Shown: one piece after another, positions 17,384 to 25,902 of the stretch
How the letters are laid out: every line of letters starts with the position of its first letter
Position numbering within the stretch: position 1 is the stretch's first letter
Source of the DNA: Nocardia higoensis NBRC 100133
GTDB lineage: Bacteria > Actinomycetota > Actinomycetes > Mycobacteriales > Mycobacteriaceae
DNA: 64,000 bases
Reading direction: 5' to 3'
Assembly (NCBI RefSeq): GCF_000308595.1
Contig: NZ_BAGA01000004.1
Coordinates: 1-64,000, forward strand
Made by a program: the position numbers and the translations under genes
The notes under the pieces: model-generated
What the model was told of the DNA's origin: nothing
The model's database searches: none
Seen by the model: the letters and a program-made list of their open reading frames with translations, nothing else

Positions 17384-17395
17384 AGGAGTACTCCT
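17384..17395 (+). promoter_or_regulatory. Palindromic Shine-Dalgarno region of rsbW
   Basis: AGGAGTACTCCT is a perfect 12-bp palindrome ending one base before the rsbW ATG. Its left half is the ribosome-binding site, so the right half could pair with it in a short hairpin, or the site could bind a dimeric protein. Confidence 0.4.
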
Positions 17396-17830
17396 ATGGG
17401 TAAGGGCGAGAAGGTGTTCCCCTCGGCGGAGACACGTACCACCACCATCGGCGTGCGCGTGCCCGCCCGCTACGATCAGCTCGTCATGCTGCGCGCGCTG
17501 GCCGAGACGGTGGCACTCATCGCCGACTTCGGCATCGACGAGGTCGCCGACATCCGGCTGGCGCTCGACGAGGTGGCCACCGCACTCATGCAGGACGCGG
17601 TACCCGGCACCGATCTGGACTGTTCGCTGAACTACGGGGAAGCCTCGATGGACATCTCCGTCTCGGCGCGCACCGTCACCGAGGACGGCCCCGACCGCAC
17701 CGGATTCGGCTGGCACATCCTCACCACCCTCACCGAATCGGTATCCATCGACACCGGCCCCCGCGATGCCACCGGCGGCTACCTGACGACCGTGCATTTC
17801 CGCTGGTCACGCGGACGCGCCGATGCCTGA
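17396..17830 (+). CDS. rsbW: Anti-sigma-F factor (RsbW/UsfX-like kinase)
   Basis: The 144-residue protein has an RsbW-type GHKL ATP-binding fold. IRLALDEVATALMQDAVPG corresponds to the N-box, and DRTGFGWHILTTLTESVSID to the G-box region. It should bind and inhibit the sigma factor encoded by the overlapping downstream gene. No anti-anti-sigma gene is adjacent. The ATG at 17396 follows AGGAG. The gene overlaps sigF by eight bases, giving tight stoichiometric coupling. Nothing in the sequence shows which stress releases the complex. Confidence 0.88.
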   Translation: MGKGEKVFPSAETRTTTIGVRVPARYDQLVMLRALAETVALIADFGIDEVADIRLALDEVATALMQDAVPGTDLDCSLNYGEASMDISVSARTVTEDGPDRTGFGWHILTTLTESVSIDTGPRDATGGYLTTVHFRWSRGRADA

Positions 17831-18620
17831 GGCCGCCTCCACCGGTCCGGTGGAGCCGGCGGTCGGGGGCTACCAGGACCTGGAACCCGAGTTCGCCGAG
17901 CTGGCCGCTCTCGACGCCGACGATCCGCGCCGCCGGGTGCTGCGCGAGGAGCTGATCGAGCGCTGCCTGCCGCTGGCCGAGCACATCGCTCGCAAGTTCA
18001 GCGGGCGCGGGGAGAACTTCGAGGATCTGCTGCAGATCGCCCGGGTCGGTCTGGTGGCCGCGGTGGACCGCTTCGATCCGGGCCAGGGCGCGCCGTTCCT
18101 GGCCTTCGCGGTGCCGACCATCATGGGTGAGGTGCGCAGGCATTTCCGCGATCACACCTGGTCGGTGCGGGTGCCGCGCCGGCTCAAGGAGTTGCAGGCC
18201 ACCCTCAATCCGGCGATCGAGACGCTGACCCAGCGGCTCGGACGGATGCCGAGGGCGCGCGAGATCGCCGAGGAACTCGACGTCGACATCGCCGAGGTGA
18301 CCCAGGCGCTGGTCGCCCGCAACGCCTACCAGACCTCCTCGATCGACGGTTCGGCGAGCAGCGAGGAGTCCGGGATGCCCGGGCTGGCCGAGACGCTCGG
18401 CGAGGAGGACCCCGAATACGGCACGGTGGAGAACTATCTCGCGGTGCGTCCGCTCATCGCGGCGCTGCCCGAACGGGAGCGCCGGGTGCTGGAAATGCGG
18501 TTCTTCCAATCGATGTCGCAGGATCAGATCGCCAAGCAACTCGGCTGCTCGCAGATGCAGGTCTCGCGCATCCTGTCGCGCACGCTGAAGAGTCTGCGCG
18601 AGCAGGCATTGCGCGACTGA
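17823..18620 (+). CDS. sigF: Stress-response sigma factor SigF/SigB family
   Basis: The 265-residue group 3 sigma factor has region 2 from about residue 45 to 115 (LAEHIARKFSGRGENFEDLLQIARVGL, then FAVPTIMGEVRRHFRDHTWSVRVPRR). Region 3 is about 120-185. Region 4 (about 205-262) has LPERERRVLEMRFFQSMSQDQIAKQLGCSQMQVSRIL as the -35-reading helix-turn-helix. It lacks region 1.1, as in SigF/SigB proteins. It is cotranscribed and overlaps with rsbW, and is followed by a hairpin terminator. I did not find an unambiguous SigF-type promoter (GTTT with GGGTA) upstream of the operon. Confidence 0.92.
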   Translation: MPEAASTGPVEPAVGGYQDLEPEFAELAALDADDPRRRVLREELIERCLPLAEHIARKFSGRGENFEDLLQIARVGLVAAVDRFDPGQGAPFLAFAVPTIMGEVRRHFRDHTWSVRVPRRLKELQATLNPAIETLTQRLGRMPRAREIAEELDVDIAEVTQALVARNAYQTSSIDGSASSEESGMPGLAETLGEEDPEYGTVENYLAVRPLIAALPERERRVLEMRFFQSMSQDQIAKQLGCSQMQVSRILSRTLKSLREQALRD

Positions 18621-18653
18621 GCCCGCCCTCCGCGGATTCGGGAGGACGGGCTC
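18619..18653. terminator. Bidirectional hairpin terminator after sigF
   Basis: GAGCCCGCCCTCC (18619-18631) pairs with GGAGGACGGGCTC (18641-18653) with a single mismatch and a nine-base loop. It overlaps the sigF stop codon and sits eight bases from the 3' end of the convergent ATPase gene, so it could serve both. There is no T-tract. Confidence 0.65.
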
Positions 18654-18660
18654 GTGTCGC

Positions 18661-20949
18661 TCAGTGCGCGCCGCCCGCCGAGGAGAATCCCCGCAGGCGC
18701 AGGCTGTTGCTCACCACGAAGACCGAGGAGAAGGCCATCGCCGCGCCTGCCAGCATCGGGTTCAGCAGCCCGGCCATCGCCAGCGGGATCGCCGCGACGT
18801 TGTAGGCGAAGGCCCAGAACAGGTTCACCTTGATCGTGCCCAGTGTGCGCCGGGACAGCCGGATCGCGTCGACGGCGGCGCGCAGGTCGCCGCGCACCAG
18901 CGTCAGATCACCCGCCTCGATCGCCACGTCGGTGCCGGTGCCCATGGACAGGCCCAGGTCGGCTTGGGCGAGCGCGGCGGCGTCGTTCACGCCGTCGCCG
19001 ACCATCGCGACCACCTTGCCCTCGTCCTGCAGCCGCCGCACCACCTCCGCCTTGTCCTGGGGCAGCACCCCGGCGATCACTTCGTCGATGCCGACTTCGT
19101 CCGCGACGGTGCGAGCCACGGCGGCGTTGTCGCCGGTCACCATGATCGGGGTCAGGCCGAGGCCGATCAGTTGCGAGACCGCTTGCGCGGAGGTCGGTTT
19201 CACCGCGTCGGCGACGACGAGGACGCCGCGCGCAGCGAGTCCGCCCGCGGGGGAGTCCCAGGCGATCGCGACCGCGGTGCCGCCGTCGTGCTCGGCGCGC
19301 GCCAGCGCTTCGGCGAGTTCGCCGCTCAGCGGCAGGCCGCGCTCCTCGAGCAGCCTGGCCCGTCCGATGAGCACCCGGCGCCCGGCCACGACGCCCTCCA
19401 CGCCTAGGCCGGCCAGATCGGCGAAGTCGCGTACCTGCTCGAGGTCGCCGGTCTTCGCGTGGGCGGCGTCGGCGATCGCGCGGGCGATCGGGTGTCCGGA
19501 GGAGTGCTCCAGCGCGCCCGCCACGGCCAGCACCCGGTCGGCGTCTTCGCCCTCGGCGGCGATCACCTCGCGCAGGGCCATCTTGCCGGTGGTGACGGTG
19601 CCGGTCTTGTCCAGCAGGATGGTGTCCACCCGCCGTGTCGACTCCAGCACCTCCGGACCCTTGATCAGCACGCCGAGCTGCGCGCCGCGGCCGGTGCCGA
19701 CCAGCAGCGCCGTCGGGGTGGCCAGGCCGAGCGCGCACGGGCAGGCGATGATCAGCACCGCGACGGCCGCGGTGAAGGCCGCCGCCACCGAACCGCCGGT
19801 GCCCAGCCAGAAGCCGAGCGTGGCGACCGCCAGCGCGATGACCACCGGCACGAACACCCCGGAGATCCGGTCGGCCAGCCGCTGCGCCTGGGTCTTGCCG
19901 GTCTGCGCCTGCTCCACCAGCTTCGCCATCTGCGCGAGCTGGGTGTCGGCGCCGATCCTGGTGGCGCGCACCACCAATCGCCCACCGACATCGACCGTCG
20001 CCCCCGTGACCGCGTCTCCGACGCCGACCTCGACCGGCGCGGATTCACCGGTCAGCATGGAGGCGTCCACGGCCGAGGCGCCCTCCACCACCACGCCGTC
20101 GGTGGCGATCTTCTCGCCCGGCCGCACCACGAATTCGTCGCCGACGGCGAGCTGTTCGATCGGGATCCGCTGTTCGGTCTGCCCGCGCCGGACCGTCACC
20201 TCCTTCGCGCCGAGTTCGAGCAGCGCGCGCAGCGCCGCCCCCGCCGTGCGCTTGGACCTGGCCTCGAAGTAGCGGCCGGCCAGCAGGAAGGTCGTCACGC
20301 CCGCGGCGGCCTCCAGGTAGATGTTGCCGCTGCCGTCGGCCCTGGCGATGGTGAGCTCGAACGGGTGCGTCATGCCGGGCGTCCCCGCGGTGCCGAAGAA
20401 CAGCGCGTACAGCGACCAGCCGAAGGCGGCCAGCGTGCCGATCGACACCAGGGTGTCCATGGTGGCCGCGCCGTGGCGCAGGTTCACCCAGGTGGCCCGG
20501 TGGAACGGCCACGCGCCCCACACCACGACCGGCGCGGCCAGCGTCAGCGAGAGCCACTGCCAGTACTCGAACTGCCAGGCCGGGACCATCGCCAGCGCGA
20601 TCACCGGGATGCTCAGCACCGCCGAGACGATCAGGCGCTGCCGCAGCGCGTCGGTCGGGTCGGCGGGCTCGGCCTGCGGCTGCGCCGTGGACGCGGAGAC
20701 CGGCGGCGCGGGCAGCTCGGCGGTGTACCCGGTGGCCTCGACGGTGGCGATGAGGTCCGCGGGCGTGAGGTCGCCGGTGATCTGGACGGAGGCCTTCTCG
20801 GTGGCGTAGTTGACCGTAGCCGTCACGCCGTCGAGCCGGTTCAGCTTCTTCTCGATGCGGTTGGCGCAGGAGGCGCAGGTCATACCGCCGATCTGTAATT
20901 CGATCAGCTGCGGCGCCTGCTGCGCCAGGGCGGGGGAGGCGGTGCTCAT
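18661..20949 (-). CDS. Copper-type P1B heavy-metal-translocating ATPase
   Basis: The 762-residue ATPase pumps copper(I), or a similar soft metal, out of the cytoplasm. The N-terminal HMA domain has GMTCASC with C25 and C28. The transmembrane metal site is C403-P404-C405 ([11 protein letters not shown]), the Cu+ signature. The phosphorylated aspartate is D447 in DKTGT. MLTGES, SSGHP and [12 protein letters not shown] mark the actuator, nucleotide-binding and hinge motifs. Eight membrane helices are expected. ATG 20949 follows GGAG. It lies 35 bp downstream of the periplasmic protein gene and shares its CsoR-like promoter. Specificity for Cu+ is inferred from CPC and the context. Confidence 0.93.
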   Translation of the reverse strand: MSTASPALAQQAPQLIELQIGGMTCASCANRIEKKLNRLDGVTATVNYATEKASVQITGDLTPADLIATVEATGYTAELPAPPVSASTAQPQAEPADPTDALRQRLIVSAVLSIPVIALAMVPAWQFEYWQWLSLTLAAPVVVWGAWPFHRATWVNLRHGAATMDTLVSIGTLAAFGWSLYALFFGTAGTPGMTHPFELTIARADGSGNIYLEAAAGVTTFLLAGRYFEARSKRTAGAALRALLELGAKEVTVRRGQTEQRIPIEQLAVGDEFVVRPGEKIATDGVVVEGASAVDASMLTGESAPVEVGVGDAVTGATVDVGGRLVVRATRIGADTQLAQMAKLVEQAQTGKTQAQRLADRISGVFVPVVIALAVATLGFWLGTGGSVAAAFTAAVAVLIIACPCALGLATPTALLVGTGRGAQLGVLIKGPEVLESTRRVDTILLDKTGTVTTGKMALREVIAAEGEDADRVLAVAGALEHSSGHPIARAIADAAHAKTGDLEQVRDFADLAGLGVEGVVAGRRVLIGRARLLEERGLPLSGELAEALARAEHDGGTAVAIAWDSPAGGLAARGVLVVADAVKPTSAQAVSQLIGLGLTPIMVTGDNAAVARTVADEVGIDEVIAGVLPQDKAEVVRRLQDEGKVVAMVGDGVNDAAALAQADLGLSMGTGTDVAIEAGDLTLVRGDLRAAVDAIRLSRRTLGTIKVNLFWAFAYNVAAIPLAMAGLLNPMLAGAAMAFSSVFVVSNSLRLRGFSSAGGAH

Positions 20950-20984
20950 GGGGTGCTCCGTTCGATGTGGCACGGGGTCCGGGC

Positions 20985-21968
20985 TCAGTGGCCGTGGTCG
21001 CCGTGCTCGCCGCCGGGGCTCACGCCCGGCACGGTGCTCGGTGTTCCGGTGCCGGGTGCGGTCGTTGGGCCTGCCGAAGCCGGCGAGCTGTCCGAGTTCT
21101 CGTAGGGCACGGTCACGGTGAACTCGGCGGTGCGCACGACGCCTTCGTGCTGGAAGTCCAGGAACAGGCGGTAGTCGCCCGGGCTCGGCGCGGTCATCGC
21201 GAAGGTGATGCCCGGTCCTGCCGGGGTGACTCCGTCGCCGGGACCACCCTCGGGGTGCACGTGCAGGTAGGCGAGGTCGGCGCCGCGCAGTGCGACCAGG
21301 TGGCCGTATGCGCCGAGGTAGGGCTCGAGGTCGGTGACCGGGCGTCCGTCGCGGGCGACCGAGAGGGTGACCGTCGAATTCGCGCCCGCGGTGACCGTGC
21401 CGTCCAGCGTCACGGTGTAGTCGCCTGTCGTGGCGGTGCCTGCGGGTGCGGGCAGTGGCCGCGGGTCGTAGTCACCGGCGACCCGCAGATCCGCGCCGAG
21501 TGTCAGGTTCTCGCCGCCCTCGGGGACGAAGTCGGCGAAGACGCGGTAGTCGCCCGCGCGGCTCAGGTCCACCGGCACGCTCCAGGCGCCGTCCGGGCCG
21601 AGCACCGGGTGCACGTGCTGGAAAGCGGTCATATCGCGGCGCACCACGATCAGGTGCAGATCCTTGTCGTGGCTGGTGGTGTAGCGGGTGACTGGCGCGC
21701 CGTGCTCGTCGAGGACGCGCAACCGCAGCGGCGCCCGGTCGCCGGCCCGAACCAGGGCGTTCTCCAGTTGCAGGGTGTAGCCCGCGTCGGTGACCAGCAG
21801 GCCGCCGGGCATGGCGCTCGTCTGGCCCGCGCCGCCGGTGTGCGCGTCGTGCTCGGCGGAATCGGCGCCCGAGTCGGTGGGACCGACCAGCGCGCCGATC
21901 CCCAGTGCGAGCGCGAAGACGGCAGCCAGACCGATGCCGAAGCCGGCGAACTTGGTTGTGGTGTTCAC
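20985..21968 (-). CDS. Membrane-anchored His-rich copper-associated protein
   Basis: The 327-residue protein starts with an uncleaved-looking signal helix ([21 protein letters not shown], about 9-29). Two tandem similar beta-rich domains (about 55-165 and 165-270) follow, each with a histidine-rich core: [21 protein letters not shown] and [19 protein letters not shown]. Both domains then end in a GDYRVFADF or GDYRLFLDF strand. The C-terminus is GGEHGDHGH. The domains resemble the YtkA/CopC-like group that binds or chaperones copper outside the membrane. It is the first gene of the copper operon; GTG 21968 coincides with the predicted transcription start. Confidence 0.78.
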   Translation of the reverse strand: MNTTTKFAGFGIGLAAVFALALGIGALVGPTDSGADSAEHDAHTGGAGQTSAMPGGLLVTDAGYTLQLENALVRAGDRAPLRLRVLDEHGAPVTRYTTSHDKDLHLIVVRRDMTAFQHVHPVLGPDGAWSVPVDLSRAGDYRVFADFVPEGGENLTLGADLRVAGDYDPRPLPAPAGTATTGDYTVTLDGTVTAGANSTVTLSVARDGRPVTDLEPYLGAYGHLVALRGADLAYLHVHPEGGPGDGVTPAGPGITFAMTAPSPGDYRLFLDFQHEGVVRTAEFTVTVPYENSDSSPASAGPTTAPGTGTPSTVPGVSPGGEHGDHGH

Positions 21969-21975
21969 GGCTCCG

Positions 21976-22003
21976 ACGATACCCCCCAGGGGTATTTTGT
22001 CAA
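21976..22003 (-). promoter_or_regulatory. Leaderless copper promoter with CsoR-like operator
   Basis: On the minus strand a TTGACA -35 (21998-22003) and a TATCGT -10 (21976-21981) are separated by 16 bp. The 17-bp site ATACCCCCCAGGGGTAT (21979-21995; arms ATACCCC/GGGGTAT) fills the spacer and resembles CsoR operators. Seven bases separate the -10 from the GTG start codon, so transcription should begin at the start codon. Copper would release the repressor and induce both downstream genes. Confidence 0.75.
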
Positions 22004-22042
22004 CGCCTGCGAGCGCGCGGACGCGTGCCGGAAACGAGGGAT

Positions 22043-22696
22043 TCAGGCGCCGTGCAGGTGGCGCGCGGTCGGCGAGGTCGGCACGTCCGCGGGGTCGGGG
22101 TAGGTGCCGAGGAGCCGGTCGGCGGTGCCCGAACTGGTCACCGTGAACCAGAAGTGCTCGTTCTTGTAGTGGTGGTGGCGGTGGTTGCGCCAGACCGCCC
22201 GGTAGAGCGCGTGCCGCGGCTTGTAGTCGGTGTGGATGAGGAAGTGCGTCCACTCGTAGCAGAGCCCGAGCGCCGCCACGGTGAGCAGGAAGGTGAGGGC
22301 GAGGCCGGTGCGCGGGAAGGCGAACGCCGCGATCACGACCAGCCCGGCGATGACGAAGACCAGCGAGCGGGTGGGGATGAAGATCAGCGGGATATCGCGC
22401 GGATCGAGGTGGTGCTCACGGTGTTTGCGGGCCAGCTCGGAATCCAGCCGCAGCGGCCCGAGCTGCTTGGGGCGCCAGTGCAGAACCAGCACGTGGATGA
22501 TCCACTCGACCAACGGGAAGGCCGCGAGGATCACCAGCGGCACCAGCGCGTCGGTCGGCTGCCAGTCGCCGAGCGCCACGCGCGCGCCCGACGCGGCGAT
22601 CAGGGTGGCGCCGATCAGCCAGGGGGAGGGGTGACGGACGAATTCGGCGCGGGCGTCGCGCAGGGTCATCCCCCGGCGCGCGGTCGTTCCGGTCAT
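22043..22696 (-). CDS. Sterol desaturase/fatty-acid hydroxylase family membrane protein
   Basis: The 217-residue protein has four or so membrane helices and the histidine clusters of the di-iron hydroxylase superfamily: HVLVLH (about 68-73), KHREHH (about 90-95), HFLIH (about 151-155) and [13 protein letters not shown] (about 170-182). It may hydroxylate a lipid at a C-H bond using O2; the substrate cannot be told. Its ATG overlaps the stop of the GntR-type gene (TCATGA), so the regulator and enzyme form one unit. The regulator's family suggests a fatty-acid-like effector. Confidence 0.85.
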   Translation of the reverse strand: MTGTTARRGMTLRDARAEFVRHPSPWLIGATLIAASGARVALGDWQPTDALVPLVILAAFPLVEWIIHVLVLHWRPKQLGPLRLDSELARKHREHHLDPRDIPLIFIPTRSLVFVIAGLVVIAAFAFPRTGLALTFLLTVAALGLCYEWTHFLIHTDYKPRHALYRAVWRNHRHHHYKNEHFWFTVTSSGTADRLLGTYPDPADVPTSPTARHLHGA

Positions 22697-23463
22697 GAGG
22701 GCACCTCGCTGTGCGGAGTGGGTTGTTCGGATGCGTCGATGGCGCTGTCCAGGGCGGCGATCAGGCTGGTGGTCGCCGGTTCGAGCAGGGTGTGGGCACG
22801 TTCGGCGGCGGTGGCGGGATCGCCTGCCAGCACCGCCTCGGCCACCGCGCGGTACCCGGCGGCATTGCCGACCTCGACCGTCATGAGCGGGGCCAGTGCC
22901 GCCAGCGCGGGCTCGTAGGCGGCGCGCAGCATGTTGTTCATCAGGCGGAACACCAGCGAGTCGGCCGCGTCGACCAGGTGCTCCCAGAATTCGAGCGCGT
23001 GCCGCTGCAGCGCGATCGGCTCGGTCTCACCCGCCAGCTCGGCCAGGGTGGTGTCGAGGGCGTGTCGCAGGCGGTCGCGATCCGCGGGGCGGCGGGTGCG
23101 CGCCGCGGCCAGCTCGGCGACCTTGGGCGCGTTGTGCAGCCTGGCCTCGAGGATGCTGCGGGCCACGGTGGGATCGAGTGTGCCCTGCCGGATCAGCAGC
23201 CGCGGCAGGATCTCCAGCCCGGAGCCGCGCCGGTAGTCGAGCACGGTGGTGGTGTCGCCCTGGCGCACCGAGACCAGCCCGGCCCCGGCAAGTCGCTGCA
23301 GGGCCTCGCGCACGGCAGGCCTGGACACCGCGAGCGCCTCCGCGAGCTGCCGTTCGCTGGGCAGCGCCGAGCCCGGGGCTCGTTCACCGCTGAGTACCTC
23401 CTCGGCGATCTGCTCGAAGACCTCCGTCGACACCGACCGTTTGACCACTGGTTGCAACGCCAT
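22693..23463 (-). CDS. FadR-subfamily GntR transcriptional regulator
   Basis: The 256-residue repressor has an N-terminal winged helix (about 10-78), with [36 protein letters not shown] as the recognition region. The C-terminal all-helical FCD effector domain (about 95-235) has [25 protein letters not shown] and an [12 protein letters not shown] segment, close to the arrangement of FadR-type regulators of lipid or organic-acid genes. It is cotranscribed with the hydroxylase-like gene. A TGGTAAGACCA site with flanking TGGTCAA repeats lies 38-64 bp upstream, suggesting autoregulation. Confidence 0.88.
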   Translation of the reverse strand: MALQPVVKRSVSTEVFEQIAEEVLSGERAPGSALPSERQLAEALAVSRPAVREALQRLAGAGLVSVRQGDTTTVLDYRRGSGLEILPRLLIRQGTLDPTVARSILEARLHNAPKVAELAAARTRRPADRDRLRHALDTTLAELAGETEPIALQRHALEFWEHLVDAADSLVFRLMNNMLRAAYEPALAALAPLMTVEVGNAAGYRAVAEAVLAGDPATAAERAHTLLEPATTSLIAALDSAIDASEQPTPHSEVPS

Positions 23464-23484
23464 GCGACAACTCTGCGCCCGTAG

Positions 23485-23511
23485 TGGTCAACTGGTCAAG
23501 TGGTAAGACCA
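23485..23511. promoter_or_regulatory. FadR/GntR-type operator with tandem half-sites
   Basis: TGGTAAGACCA (23501-23511) is a perfect match to the FadR-subfamily pattern TNGTNNNACNA. It is preceded by TGGTCAAC (23485-23492) and TGGTCAAG (23493-23500), giving three half-sites in an 8-bp phase. The site lies immediately upstream of the GntR-type gene, as expected for autorepression. Confidence 0.65.
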
Positions 23512-23514
23512 ATG

Positions 23515-24198
23515 TCAGCTCGGATCGGAACCACGGATCGCCGTCAGCCACACAGCCGCCGCTCCGGCTACGCACAGCGCACCCAGGAAGGCGCCGAATC
23601 CGCCGCCGTCGAGATACACCCACAGCAATGCGGCGATCGGGGCCGCGACGGCAGGCTGGGCGTCCAGCAGCAACCGCCGGGACAGGCGGTTCGCGGTGCG
23701 CGCTCGACGCCCGGCATCCGGATCGGGCCGCACCGGGTTGTCGAGCAGCCGGCCCGCCGGTTCGCTGTCGCGCGCCCGTCCGGCCGGAAGCATCCGCATT
23801 CCCGCGACCTCGATGTATCGCGCGTCCACCCGCGCCTCGGTCGCGGTGAGGCGCACCAGTTCCGGGGTGAAGTACACCGGCAGCCACCACCGGTCCGGCC
23901 GGCCGGGCACGCCGATTTCCAGCCACGACCGGCTGACCAGACGATGCTGCTGACGGACCCGACGCACCGGCACGCCCGCTGTCCGGACCTCCTCCGGCAA
24001 GCCGTGTGGCAGCGCCCCGAGCGCCCTGGCCAGCCGGATTCCGCTGTAGCCGAGCACGACCAGCGCCACCGCGGCCGCGGCGGCGCGCTGATCGACATCG
24101 CCGAAGGGCAGCACCGCCGCGCACCCGGCGAGCGCGGCCGCCGTCACGCCGAGCGGATAGGCGAGCGGGCGCGCCTGCCCGCTCGTCCCGGAACTCAC
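23515..24198 (-). CDS. Hypothetical four-helix membrane protein of the peptide ABC operon
   Basis: The 227-residue protein has one hydrophobic pair near the N-terminus (about 8-50) and another near the C-terminus (about 180-222). Between them is a soluble domain with WLEIGVPGRPDRWWLPVYFTPELVRLT. The topology suggests cytoplasmic or extracytoplasmic display of that domain. I recognise no family. The GTG at 24198 overlaps the stop of the substrate-binding protein gene (GTGA), so it is the last gene of the oligopeptide transporter operon. Confidence 0.65.
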   Translation of the reverse strand: MSSGTSGQARPLAYPLGVTAAALAGCAAVLPFGDVDQRAAAAAVALVVLGYSGIRLARALGALPHGLPEEVRTAGVPVRRVRQQHRLVSRSWLEIGVPGRPDRWWLPVYFTPELVRLTATEARVDARYIEVAGMRMLPAGRARDSEPAGRLLDNPVRPDPDAGRRARTANRLSRRLLLDAQPAVAAPIAALLWVYLDGGGFGAFLGALCVAGAAAVWLTAIRGSDPS

Positions 24199-25859
24199 TT
24201 CAGGAAGCCGACTTTCGTCCAGTTCTCCGATTGCAGGCCGAACGCACCCCAGTTGGCGAGGTCCGCGCGCTGAGCCACCATGCCGACCGATTGCATGAGC
24301 GGCAGTGAGAAGCCGAGTTCGAAGATCATCCGGTCGGCCTCGTTGGCCATCTCGATCGCCTTGTCGGGATCGAGCTCGGAGATCGTGCGCTCGATCAGCT
24401 CGTTGAGTTCCGGCGAACCGATCCGGCCCTTGTTGCTCAAGGGGTTGGCCGGGTCGTAGGCGTAGATCTGCGGCAGCGCGCCGAGTGGGAAGATGCTCTT
24501 GTTCCAGGAGAAGTTCACGATGTCGAAGTTGCCCGGGTCGACGACATCGGTGAACAGGCCGTTGCCCGGATAGGTCTCGATCTTCAGCCGCACGCCCACC
24601 TGCGCCAGGCTCTGCTGGGCGATCTGCGACATCTGCACCCAGGTCTGCTGCTGGTACATGACGATGCGCAGCTCGAGCGGACGCCCGTCCTTGACCCGCA
24701 CGTCGCCCTCGCGCACCCAGCCCAGCTCGTCGAGCTCGCGCTCGGCGGCCGCCGGATCGAAGGCGACGGCCTGGGCATTGTCCCGGTAACCCTTCTGACC
24801 GTCGAGGTAGATGTGATTGTTCAGCGGCTTCGGGTCCGCGACCAGACCGTTCTGGATCGCCGAGGCGATGGCCTGGCGGTCGATGGCCTTGGACACAGCC
24901 ACCCGCAGGCGGGCATCCTCCAGGATGGAGCCGGGGGCGCCGTTGAAGGTCATGTGCGAGAACCGCAGAGCGGGCGCGCGCAACACCACCAGCCCCGGCG
25001 ACTGGGTGGCGGCGCTCGCCTCGTCGAGGCTCGAGATCTCCGCGGAGTCGAGTTCGTCGTTCTGCAGCGCGTTGATACGGGCCGCGTAGTCGAGCACGCT
25101 GAAGGTGACGTTCTCCAGCTTCGGCGTCTCGCCCCACCAGGACGGGTTGCGGCCGAGCACGATGCGCTGCTGGGCGCGGTCGATGTCGGTGACGACGAAC
25201 GGCCCGGCCGATACGCGCGGCGCCTGGCGGTCCAGGTTCTCGAAGGCCTCCGGCGATTCGGTGGTGGCCTTCGGATAGAGCGGGCTGAACATGCCCTGCC
25301 ACTCGGCGTAGTGATCGGACATGGTGACGATCGCCTGCCGGTCGTCGACGCCGCGTTCGACCGAGGCGATCCGGCTGTAGCCCTGGGTGGCCGACACCCG
25401 GTAGGCCGGGTCCCGCCCGCTCAGCGCGTTCGCCTGGGACCGCAGATCCTCCCAGGTGATGGGCGTCCCGTCGGACCAGACCGCCGCCGGGTTGATGGTG
25501 TAGGTGATCTGCTGCGGATCGGTGCCGGTGAGCTCGATGTCGGTGTAGTAGTCGTGATCGACCGAGAGTTCGCCCGCCGCGTCGGCGGTGACCGTGCCGG
25601 GTAGCGTCGATGCCATCACGGTGGACACATCGGCGTCCGCGTCGACGTGCAGGCTGTTGAAAGTGGGCGGGAACGCGGTCAGCGCGAGCCGCAGGTTGCC
25701 GCCGTCGCGCAGCTCACCCGGATCGTGCGGGTTGATATCGCTGGTCGCGCCGACGGTGGAGTCGCCGACGAGGTCGCCGGTATCGCCGCTACAGGCCGCG
25801 AGGACCACGCCGATCGCCAGCAGCGGAGCCGCGAGCCGTGCGGCCGGGCGTATCTTCAT
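24195..25859 (-). CDS. Peptide ABC transporter substrate-binding lipoprotein (copy 1)
   Basis: The 554-residue family 5 solute-binding protein has signal-peptide lipobox VLAACSGD. AGELSVDHDYYTDIEL and WSDGTPITWEDL lead into the SBP_bac_5 fold. Later blocks include GPFVVTDIDRAQQRIVLGRNPSWWGETPKLENVTF, AVSKAIDRQAIA and the C-terminal FELGFSLPLMQSVGM. It should capture oligopeptides or similar solutes outside the membrane. It is closely similar along its whole length to the preceding paralogue, indicating tandem duplication with divergence. It lies about 43 bp downstream of that copy. Confidence 0.9.
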   Translation of the reverse strand: MKIRPAARLAAPLLAIGVVLAACSGDTGDLVGDSTVGATSDINPHDPGELRDGGNLRLALTAFPPTFNSLHVDADADVSTVMASTLPGTVTADAAGELSVDHDYYTDIELTGTDPQQITYTINPAAVWSDGTPITWEDLRSQANALSGRDPAYRVSATQGYSRIASVERGVDDRQAIVTMSDHYAEWQGMFSPLYPKATTESPEAFENLDRQAPRVSAGPFVVTDIDRAQQRIVLGRNPSWWGETPKLENVTFSVLDYAARINALQNDELDSAEISSLDEASAATQSPGLVVLRAPALRFSHMTFNGAPGSILEDARLRVAVSKAIDRQAIASAIQNGLVADPKPLNNHIYLDGQKGYRDNAQAVAFDPAAAERELDELGWVREGDVRVKDGRPLELRIVMYQQQTWVQMSQIAQQSLAQVGVRLKIETYPGNGLFTDVVDPGNFDIVNFSWNKSIFPLGALPQIYAYDPANPLSNKGRIGSPELNELIERTISELDPDKAIEMANEADRMIFELGFSLPLMQSVGMVAQRADLANWGAFGLQSENWTKVGFLK

Positions 25860-25902
25860 CGTCGCCTCCCTGAATGTCGCGCGTACGCGGTGGATTCGCC
25901 GC

